From: CAYQQJ01 sp964515945
GTDB lineage: Bacteria; Pseudomonadota; Gammaproteobacteria; Pseudomonadales; Cellvibrionaceae
Assembly (NCBI GenBank): GCA_964515945.1
Contig: CAZEWY010000001.1
Location: 1-64,000 of the forward strand
Direction: 5' to 3'
DNA length: 64,000 bases
Both the position numbers and the translations under genes were made by a program. Of the stretch, positions 44,332 to 50,606 are shown piece after piece. Within the stretch, counting starts at the first letter, position 1. Every line of letters begins with the position of its first letter. The notes beneath the pieces were generated by a model. The model was not told where the DNA came from, made no database searches, and saw only the letters and a program-made list of their open reading frames with translations.

Positions 44332-45599
44332 CAGGCATCACCGCCATTGGTAGTGAATTTATCCGCCGCCAGAGTCGCCGGTTCGCCAGCAACCTCGGCC
44401 AGGGCATTCAACAGCTCGGCCACCTGCTCCGCGCCGTGCTCGGCACTCAGGGTAACGCGCAAACGCGCAGTGCCGGCGGGCACCGTGGGCGGGCGTATGG
44501 CCGACACCCAGAAGCCCCGGTCTTCAAGCGCCTGGGAAACGGCCAAAGCTTTGGCCTGGCTACCGAGAATAATGGGTTGAATGGGGGAGATGGAATCCAT
44601 CAGTCTCAGGCCCATCTGCGCCGCACCCCGGCGAAATTGTTCTATCAGCCCCTGTAAATGCGCCCGCCGCCAGCCTTCCTCCTGCAGGAGTTTCAGGCTG
44701 GCGCGAGTGGCGGCGGCCACCGCCGGCGGCAGGGCCGTGGTGTAGATATAGCTGCGGGAAAACTGGATCAGGGTTTCAATGAGGGTTTCACTGCCGGCCA
44801 CGAAAGCGCCGAACGTGCCGAAGGCCTTGCCAAGCGTGCCCACCAATATCGGAAGCTGGTCCTGAGTCAGCGCGAAGTGCTCAGCGCAGCCGCCGCCGTT
44901 AGTACCCAGACAGCCGAAGCCGTGAGCGTCGTCCACCATCAACCAGGCTTTGTGGGTATCGGCCAATTGCGCCAGTGCCGGCAGCGGCGCGGTGTCACCA
45001 TCCATGCTGAAGACACCATCCACCACGATCAGCTTACGCTCTGCCTGCGAGTTTTCCAGGCGCGCCCGCAGGTGCTCCAGGTCGTTGTGTTGAAAACGCT
45101 GAAACCGGGCGCCACTCAGCAGCCCGGCGTCCAGCAGCGATGCATGATTGAGCTTGTCCTCGAAGATGGCGTCACGGCGGCCGATCAGAGCATTGACCGC
45201 ACCCAGGTTGGCCATATAGCCAGTGGAAAACAGCAGCGCCCTCTCCCGCCCCGTGAAAGCCGCCAGTTCCTCTTCCAGGGCGTGGTGTTCGCTGGAGTGC
45301 CCGCTGACCAGATGCGAGGCTCCGCTGCCGACACCGTAGTGATCCACAGCGTGCCGGAACGCCTCTTTGACCTTCGGGTGATTCGCCAGCCCCAGATAGT
45401 CATTGCTGCAAAAACACAGCAGTGACTTGCCATCCACATGCAAATGCGTCTGCTGGGGGGACGCAACCATGCGGCGCCGGCGGTAGAGATCCGCAGCGCG
45501 TCTTTCATTCAGGGCTGTTTGCAGGGCTGTGTCTATATTCAAGACCGGGTCTCGCCGAGGGTGCGAAGTTGCTGGGAGGGACACCCGTGAAGGTGGCAT
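44331..45599 (-). CDS. bioF: 8-amino-7-oxononanoate synthase
   Basis: A PLP-dependent alpha-oxoamine synthase, 422 residues from the ATG at 45599. LCFCSNDYLGLANHP, GSGASHLVSGHSSEH and MVDDAHGFGCLG are family motifs; the PLP lysine is in GTLGKAFGTFGAF. It joins pimeloyl-ACP and alanine. The N-terminal about 19 residues (SRVSLPATSHPRRDP) are unlike the family, so TTG at 45542 (LNIDTALQ) may be the true start. It lies downstream of bioB with a hairpin between, and is coupled to the BioH-BioC gene. Confidence 0.93.
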   Translation of the reverse strand: MPPSRVSLPATSHPRRDPVLNIDTALQTALNERRAADLYRRRRMVASPQQTHLHVDGKSLLCFCSNDYLGLANHPKVKEAFRHAVDHYGVGSGASHLVSGHSSEHHALEEELAAFTGRERALLFSTGYMANLGAVNALIGRRDAIFEDKLNHASLLDAGLLSGARFQRFQHNDLEHLRARLENSQAERKLIVVDGVFSMDGDTAPLPALAQLADTHKAWLMVDDAHGFGCLGTNGGGCAEHFALTQDQLPILVGTLGKAFGTFGAFVAGSETLIETLIQFSRSYIYTTALPPAVAAATRASLKLLQEEGWRRAHLQGLIEQFRRGAAQMGLRLMDSISPIQPIILGSQAKALAVSQALEDRGFWVSAIRPPTVPAGTARLRVTLSAEHGAEQVAELLNALAEVAGEPATLAADKFTTNGGDA

Positions 45600-45610
45600 C
45601 CCGCTGGCCA

Positions 45611-45631
45611 GGGCCTGCTGTTAACAGGCCC
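45611..45631 (-). promoter_or_regulatory. Hairpin between bioB and bioF
   Basis: A 7-bp stem GGGCCTG/CAGGCCC with a 7-nt loop, just after the bioB stop and before bioF. It may tune the bioB to bioF mRNA ratio; there is no T-run for termination. Confidence 0.4.
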
Positions 45632-45639
45632 CGCAAAAA

Positions 45640-46731
45640 TCAGGGCGCGGCGTTATAGAAGACGGCGTCCATCTGCTGCTCGACCAGTTTTTCGTTCACC
45701 TTGTTCACCAGTGCCTCTGCCTGCTCTTCCTCCGTGTGCGCCTGCTCGTAGCGCTCGGGCTGAATGCCGAGACGCTTGAACAGTTGCATGTCCTTGTTGG
45801 TTTCCGGGTTGGCGGTAGTCAGCAGTTTTTCACCGTAGAAAATGGAATTGGCGCCGGCCAGAAACGTCATGGCCTGCATCTGGTCATTCATCTGCTCGCG
45901 GCCGGCGGACAGGCGCACGTGAGAGGCCGGCATCAGGATGCGGGCCACGGCAATGGTGCGGATAAAATCGAAGGGGTCCAGATCGGCCTGATCCGCCAGA
46001 GGCGTGCCCTCCACTTTCACCAGCATATTGATGGGCACGGATTCGGGGTGCTCGGGCATATTGGCGAGCTGCATCAGCAGGCCGGCGCGGTCGCTCTCCT
46101 CTTCACCCATGCCAACAATGCCGCCGCAGCAGACCTTCATGCCGGCGCCGCGCACATTGGCCAGCGTGTTGAGGCGATCCTGGTAGGTGCGGGTGGTGAT
46201 GATGTCACCGTAGAATTCCGGTGAGGTGTCCAGATTGTGGTTGTAGTAGTCCAGACCGGCCTCGGCCAGGTCCGTCGCCTGCTGCTCGTTGAGCATACCC
46301 AGCGTCATGCAGGTTTCCAGGCCGAGAGATTTCACGCCCTTCACCATCTCGGTGACATAGGCCATGTCCTTGGCCTTGGGCGAGCGCCAGGCGGCGCCCA
46401 TGCAGAAACGGGTGGCGCCGCCGGCCTTGGCGGCTTTGGCTTCCTCGATGACCTTCTCCACCGCCATCAGCTTTTCCCGCTCCAGGCCCGTATCGTAGCG
46501 GGCGCTTTGCGGGCAGTAGGCGCAGTCTTCGGGGCAGGCGCCGGTTTTGATGGAGCAGAGAGTGCTGACCTGCACGGTGTTGGGGTCGAAAAACTGGCGG
46601 TGAACCGTCTGCGCACGGAACATCAGGTCACTGAAAGGCAGTGCGAAAAGCTGGCTGATTTCATCCCGGGACCAATCGTGGCGTATCTGTGGCTGATTCG
46701 GCAGCTCGCCAACTGAAACCTTGTTGTTCAT
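45640..46731 (-). CDS. bioB: Biotin synthase
   Basis: A 363-residue radical-SAM enzyme inserting sulfur into dethiobiotin. The 4Fe-4S motif is CPEDCAYCPQ (CxxxCxxC); the auxiliary 2Fe-2S ligands are in CMTLGML, CCGGIVGMGE and the Arg in VRLSAGRE. The start at 46731 (MNNKVSVGEL) has GGAG five bases upstream; a frame from 46749 adds six residues without a better site. It is the first gene of the operon, and the promoter region contains a BirA-type operator shared with comF. Confidence 0.97.
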   Translation of the reverse strand: MNNKVSVGELPNQPQIRHDWSRDEISQLFALPFSDLMFRAQTVHRQFFDPNTVQVSTLCSIKTGACPEDCAYCPQSARYDTGLEREKLMAVEKVIEEAKAAKAGGATRFCMGAAWRSPKAKDMAYVTEMVKGVKSLGLETCMTLGMLNEQQATDLAEAGLDYYNHNLDTSPEFYGDIITTRTYQDRLNTLANVRGAGMKVCCGGIVGMGEEESDRAGLLMQLANMPEHPESVPINMLVKVEGTPLADQADLDPFDFIRTIAVARILMPASHVRLSAGREQMNDQMQAMTFLAGANSIFYGEKLLTTANPETNKDMQLFKRLGIQPERYEQAHTEEEQAEALVNKVNEKLVEQQMDAVFYNAAP

Positions 46732-46818
46732 AGAATCTCCGTCATCCAATACCCTGGGACCACCTGGACTTGTTCGGAGGTTCCCTTTGAGGGCACAATC
46801 ATAGGGTAAGGCGAGAAA

Positions 46819-46851
46819 CTGTCAACCAAAAAAGGACTTTAAGGTTTACTG
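46819..46851. promoter_or_regulatory. Candidate BirA operator
   Basis: CTGTCAACC-15 bp-GGTTTACTG fits the biotin operator TTGTAAACC-(14-16)-GGTTTACAA with three mismatches in total over the two half-sites. It lies in the bioB/comF divergent region, ending directly at the comF start codon, so BirA-biotinyl-AMP could repress both directions. Confidence 0.6.
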
Positions 46852-47586
46852 ATGCACAAAATGGACTTTTCAGCCGGTCTCCGGCTCGTCACCGAATCTC
46901 TCAGCACACCTCTCCACAAGCTGCTGCCCAATCACTGCTACCTCTGCGGCGATATCAGCCGGGAATTCCTCTGCCCCGGCTGCCGCGCCGATCTGCCCAC
47001 ACACGACGAGGCCTGCCGTTGCTGCGCATTGCCGGTGGCGGATAATGGGGACCTGCTGCTATGCGGCGACTGCCTCAAATACCCCAAACCCTTCGACCGC
47101 ACCCTGGCTGCGTTCACCTATGGCCATCCGCTCGACTTCCTGATCAACCGCTTCAAACACCATCGCCATTTCACCTGCGGCAACTACCTGAGCAAGCATT
47201 TAGTGTCCGCAGTACAAGCGGCCTACGCCGGACAAAAGCTGCCGGACCTACTGCTGCCCATGCCCCTGCACTGGACCCGCCATTTCAAGCGCGGTTTCAA
47301 CCAGAGCCATGTCATCGCCAGCCAGCTTCACAAAAAGCTGGCAATTCCCCTGGCTCACCACTGCCGCCGCCTGAAACGCAACCCCCGCCAGCAGGGCCTG
47401 AAGCGCAAGGAGCGACTGCGCAACCTGACCGACGCCTTCGCCGTGGACGGCAGACTGGACGGGTATCACGTGGCACTGGTCGACGATGTCATGACTACCG
47501 GCGCCACAGTGACCGAAGTCAGCCACTGCCTGCGACAGGCCGGCGCGGCAAGGGTGGATGTGTGGGTATTGGCGAGGGTCCCGTAG
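46852..47586 (+). CDS. ComF/GntX-family phosphoribosyltransferase-like protein
   Basis: A 244-residue protein. The N-terminal zinc ribbon holds pairs CYLC, CPGC, CRCC and CGDC; the C-terminal phosphoribosyltransferase fold has LLLPMPLHWTRHFKRGFNQ and the PRPP loop VALVDDVMTTGAT. Homologues act in DNA uptake (ComF) or, as GntX/YhgH, in gluconate or dethiobiotin-related functions; it is commonly next to bio genes in Gammaproteobacteria. It is divergent from bioB across the BirA-type site. A heptamer-armed repeat starts 13 bp past its stop. Confidence 0.88.
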   Translation: MHKMDFSAGLRLVTESLSTPLHKLLPNHCYLCGDISREFLCPGCRADLPTHDEACRCCALPVADNGDLLLCGDCLKYPKPFDRTLAAFTYGHPLDFLINRFKHHRHFTCGNYLSKHLVSAVQAAYAGQKLPDLLLPMPLHWTRHFKRGFNQSHVIASQLHKKLAIPLAHHCRRLKRNPRQQGLKRKERLRNLTDAFAVDGRLDGYHVALVDDVMTTGATVTEVSHCLRQAGAARVDVWVLARVP

Positions 47587-47599
47587 GAAAAAAACATAG

Positions 47600-47746
47600 G
47601 GAAAAGGGAAAAGGGAAAAGATTCGTGCCGCTGCTAGTGTAGTGCATAAATATATATCGGGGACTGTCACTGGTCGCGTTGCCGGACTGTTCAGGGCCTC
47701 ATATTCTTTTCCTTTTCCCTTTTCCCTTTTCCCTTTTCCCTTTTCC
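47600..47746 (+). repeat. Heptamer-armed dispersed element, copy 3
   Basis: The left arm is three GGAAAAG units (47600-47620), the core is 85 bp (GATTCGTGCC at its start as in copy 1; AGTGTAGTGC and GGGGACTGTCACTGGTCGC as in inverted copy 2), and the right arm is about six CTTTTCC units (47706-47746) with one unit a base short. A stem of up to 21 bp can form. Confidence 0.88.
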
Positions 47747-47800
47747 CTTCCCTAAGCCTGTTACAATCACCGCACTTATTTCCCGACGCCCGGAGCGACT

Positions 47801-48856
47801 GTGGATCACGACAACGACGACTTGGGGAACCAGTTTCTGGATGACGCCGATACACCCGAGCCCAGCGCGGAGGAAACGCCCTATGCCGCTCTAAGTCCGG
47901 ATGTTGTGCTGGATGCGGTGGAAAGTCTCGGTTTTGTGTCGGACGCGCGTATCTATCCGCTCAACAGTTATGAAAACCGCGTCTATCAGGTGGGGCTGGA
48001 GGACGAGCAGCCGCTGATTGCCAAGTTCTATCGGCCCCATCGCTGGAGCGATGGACAGATCCATGAAGAGCATCAGTTTTCGCAACATCTGGCGGAGCTG
48101 GATATTCCCGTTGTCCCCCCCATGGAAATTGATGGCCGCAGCCTGTTTCGCTACAGCGTGGCTGACACTGAATTCCGCTTCGCGCTCTATATCCGCAAGG
48201 GCGGCCAGGCGCCTGAGCTGGACAACGACGACAATCTCTATACTCTCGGCAAGCACATAGGCCGCATTCATAATCTGGGCAGGGAGACGCAGTTCACCCA
48301 CAGACCGGAACTCAATGTCGACACCTTCGGCATGGCTAGTCGCGATTTTTTGCTGGCCAACAATTTTATTCCGCCTTCGCTATTGGAATCCTACGGGACA
48401 TTGAGTCAACACTTGCTGGAAAAATGTCAGGTGGCTTTTGAGCGTATCGACTATCAAAAAATTCGCCTGCACGGTGACTGCCACCCCGGCAATATTCTCT
48501 GGCGCGATGAAGCGCCGAATTTCGTCGATCTGGATGATTCCCGCAATGGCCCCGCCATCCAGGATTTATGGATGCTGCTCTCGGGCAACCGGGAACGCCA
48601 AACCCAGCAACTGGGCCATGTGCTGGACGGCTATGAAGAATTCTGCGATTTCAATCGTGCGGAATTGTCACTGATTGAAGGTCTGCGCAGCCTGCGCCTG
48701 ATGCATTACGCGGCCTGGCTGGCCAAGCGCTGGCAGGACCCGGCCTTCCCCCAGGCATTCCCCTGGTTTAATACAGAACGCTATTGGGCGGAGCATATTC
48801 TGGAGCTGCGCGAACAAATGTCGGCCATGGATGAGCCACCGCTGAAAGCGCTGTAA
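47801..48856 (+). CDS. srkA: Stress-response Ser/Thr kinase (SrkA/RdoA/YihE family)
   Basis: A 351-residue kinase of the choline-kinase-like fold. GTG start with CGGAG six bases upstream. KFYRPHRWSDGQIHEEH holds the ATP-anchoring Lys, HGDCHPGNILWRD the catalytic loop and FVDLDDSRNGP the metal Asp. In E. coli it counters stress-induced death through Cpx-linked functions. The N-terminal about 25 residues are an acidic extension (DHDNDDLGNQFLDDADTPEP). A GIY-YIG gene follows after two bases. Confidence 0.9.
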   Translation: MDHDNDDLGNQFLDDADTPEPSAEETPYAALSPDVVLDAVESLGFVSDARIYPLNSYENRVYQVGLEDEQPLIAKFYRPHRWSDGQIHEEHQFSQHLAELDIPVVPPMEIDGRSLFRYSVADTEFRFALYIRKGGQAPELDNDDNLYTLGKHIGRIHNLGRETQFTHRPELNVDTFGMASRDFLLANNFIPPSLLESYGTLSQHLLEKCQVAFERIDYQKIRLHGDCHPGNILWRDEAPNFVDLDDSRNGPAIQDLWMLLSGNRERQTQQLGHVLDGYEEFCDFNRAELSLIEGLRSLRLMHYAAWLAKRWQDPAFPQAFPWFNTERYWAEHILELREQMSAMDEPPLKAL

Positions 48857-48858
48857 AA

Positions 48859-49188
48859 ATGAGCGGGAAGAAGGAAACTCTCTGGCAGCTCTACCTGGTA
48901 CGCTGCGGCGACGGCAGCCTCTACACCGGCATTGCCGCCGATCTGGAACGGCGTATTGCCGAGCACCAGAGCCAGGGTCCAAAGTGTGCGAAGTATCTGC
49001 GCGGCCGCGCACCACTGGAATTGGTTTTCAATATTGCCGTCGAAGACAGGGCTCAGGCAAGCCGTTGGGAATATCGGGTGAAGCAATTGAGCAAGGCGGA
49101 CAAAGAGGCCCTGGTAGCCGGCAAAAAATCCTTGAGCTTATTATTGGAGTCCACCAAAGTTCCTGAAAAACAAATGTCAGAATCATGA
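48859..49188 (+). CDS. GIY-YIG domain protein (UPF0213/YhbQ type)
   Basis: A 109-residue single-domain nuclease fold: LYLVRCGDGSLYTGIAADLERRIAEHQ holds the GIY-YIG motif in its LYT-G variant, followed by KYLRGRAPLELVF and the Glu-rich helix. Members are widespread with unproven function, possibly DNA repair. It is in a probable operon srkA-GIY-YIG-arfB with overlapping ends. Confidence 0.9.
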   Translation: MSGKKETLWQLYLVRCGDGSLYTGIAADLERRIAEHQSQGPKCAKYLRGRAPLELVFNIAVEDRAQASRWEYRVKQLSKADKEALVAGKKSLSLLLESTKVPEKQMSES

Positions 49189-49598
49189 TCACCGTCAATC
49201 ACCAGATCGCCATCGATGAATCCGAAATTGATATTCAGGCCATACGCTCCCAGGGCGCCGGTGGCCAGAACGTCAACAAGGTTTCCTCAGCCGTGCATCT
49301 GCGCTTTGATATCAAGGCGTCGTCTCTCGCCGATGAATTCAAGGAGCGCCTGCTGAAGTTCAACGACCAGCGCATCACCATCGACGGCATTATCGTCATC
49401 AAGGCTCAGGAACATCGCAGCCAGCTCAAAAACCGACAGGACGCCATCGGCCGCCTTTGCGATTTGATTCGCCAGGCCACCACCAAACCCAAAAAACGCC
49501 GCCCCACCCGCCCGACAAAAGCGTCAAAGGAGCGGCGGTTGAAGCAGAAAAACGTCAGAAGCGGACACAAACAGATGCGGGGGAAGGTGGATTTTTAG
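49185..49598 (+). CDS. arfB: Alternative ribosome-rescue peptidyl-tRNA hydrolase
   Basis: A 137-residue release-factor-like protein. The catalytic GGQ is in RSQGAGGQNVNKVSSAVHLRF (about residues 25-45), and the C-terminal tail is strongly basic (KKRRPTRPTKASKERRLKQKNV), which enters the mRNA channel of stalled ribosomes. It overlaps the preceding GIY-YIG stop by 4 bp. A heptamer array starts eight bases after its stop. Confidence 0.95.
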   Translation: MITVNHQIAIDESEIDIQAIRSQGAGGQNVNKVSSAVHLRFDIKASSLADEFKERLLKFNDQRITIDGIIVIKAQEHRSQLKNRQDAIGRLCDLIRQATTKPKKRRPTRPTKASKERRLKQKNVRSGHKQMRGKVDF

Positions 49599-49605
49599 GT
49601 GATAG

Positions 49606-49807
49606 GGAAAAGGGAAAAGGGAAAAGAAGTATACACTAAGTGACTTCGTAGCCTGGGTTAGCCGTAGGTTGGATAAGACGGGAGTTCCGCGACCGTCGCC
49701 ATCCAACATGGGTTGAAAGCCCACTGAAAGCATGTTTCGGCGGAAGGCGTCCAGGCTTTTCTGCCCTACAAGGTTCGGCGGTATATTTTTCCCTTTTCCC
49801 TTTGCCC
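49606..49807 (+). repeat. Heptamer-armed element, copy 4 with unrelated core
   Basis: The left arm is three GGAAAAG units (49606-49626) and the right arm three TTTTCCC-type units (49787-49807). The 160-bp core is not that of copies 1-3; it has GTTGGAT/ATCCAAC as an inner inverted pair about 30 bp apart and looks like a separate extragenic repeat captured between the arms. Confidence 0.7.
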
Positions 49808-49819
49808 TTATATTTCTTA

Positions 49820-49847
49820 CTTGCAGTTTGAAGCTTGCAGCTTCAAC
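49820..49847. repeat. Four-heptad array over the rlmB stop codon
   Basis: CTTGCAG, TTTGAAG, CTTGCAG, CTTCAAC. The stop codon of rlmB (49843-49845 on the minus strand) is inside the last unit. The unit CTTGCAG alternates with near-complementary units. Confidence 0.65.
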
Positions 49848-50595
49848 CTCCCCTCTGCCGCACCACTTCAAACAAGGCCACGCCGGTCGCCACCGACACA
49901 TTGAGACTGCTGACGCTGCCGGCCATGGGAATTTTGACCAGATAATCGCAATGCTCCCGGGTGAGGCGGCGCATGCCGCTGCCTTCAGCGCCCATAATGA
50001 GCACCAGAGGGCCTTTCATGTCCGTCTGGTAAATTGTCTGTTCGGCTTCGCCGGCGGTACCGTACAGCCATAAACCTTCCGCTTGCAGTTTTTTAAGAGT
50101 GCGGGCGAGATTGGTGACAGCGATCAGCGGCACGGTTTCGGCGGCGCCGCAGGCGACTTTGCGTACGGTTTCGTTGAGACCGGCGGAGTTGTCCTTGGGG
50201 ACTATGAGGGCGTGTACGCCCGCCGCGTCGGCGGTGCGCAGGCAAGCGCCGAGGTTATGAGGGTCGGTGACACCGTCCAGTACCAGTAACAGGGGCGCTT
50301 CGTTGAGGTTCGCGAGCAGATCGTAGAGGAAGGCTTCATCGTGAGCTTTGCTGGGTGTGGTTATGGCGATAATGCCCTGATGATTGCCCGAGCAAAGTTC
50401 ATCCAGCCTTTTGCGGTCCAGCGCATCAACCGGCAGCGCGTGCTGCTCGGCGATATCCAGCAGGGACTGCAAGCGCTGATCGCCACGGCCACGCAGGATA
50501 TAGAGCTTTTGTACGCGCTGGGGCGCGGTGCGCAACAGGGACTGCACGGCATGCAGTCCGTAAACCGTTTCCTGTTTACTGATAGGAGTGCTCAT
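49843..50595 (-). CDS. rlmB: 23S rRNA (guanosine-2251-2'-O)-methyltransferase
   Basis: A 250-residue SpoU/TrmH-class enzyme. The N-terminal small RNA-binding domain (residues 1-85) precedes motif 1 LDGVTDPHNLGACLRTADAAG, motif 2 MGAEGSGMRRL and motif 3 IPMAGSVSSLNVSVATGVALFE, which form the trefoil knot and SAM site. It methylates the P-loop of 23S rRNA. It lies 11 bp downstream of rnr, the conserved order. Confidence 0.96.
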   Translation of the reverse strand: MSTPISKQETVYGLHAVQSLLRTAPQRVQKLYILRGRGDQRLQSLLDIAEQHALPVDALDRKRLDELCSGNHQGIIAITTPSKAHDEAFLYDLLANLNEAPLLLVLDGVTDPHNLGACLRTADAAGVHALIVPKDNSAGLNETVRKVACGAAETVPLIAVTNLARTLKKLQAEGLWLYGTAGEAEQTIYQTDMKGPLVLIMGAEGSGMRRLTREHCDYLVKIPMAGSVSSLNVSVATGVALFEVVRQRGG

Positions 50596-50606
50596 AGAAT
50601 GGTGTA

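Noticed and set aside
30309..49807. CRISPR array reading of the GGAAAAG repeats
   Set aside because: Units are contiguous 7-mers with no spacers, and no cas genes are present.
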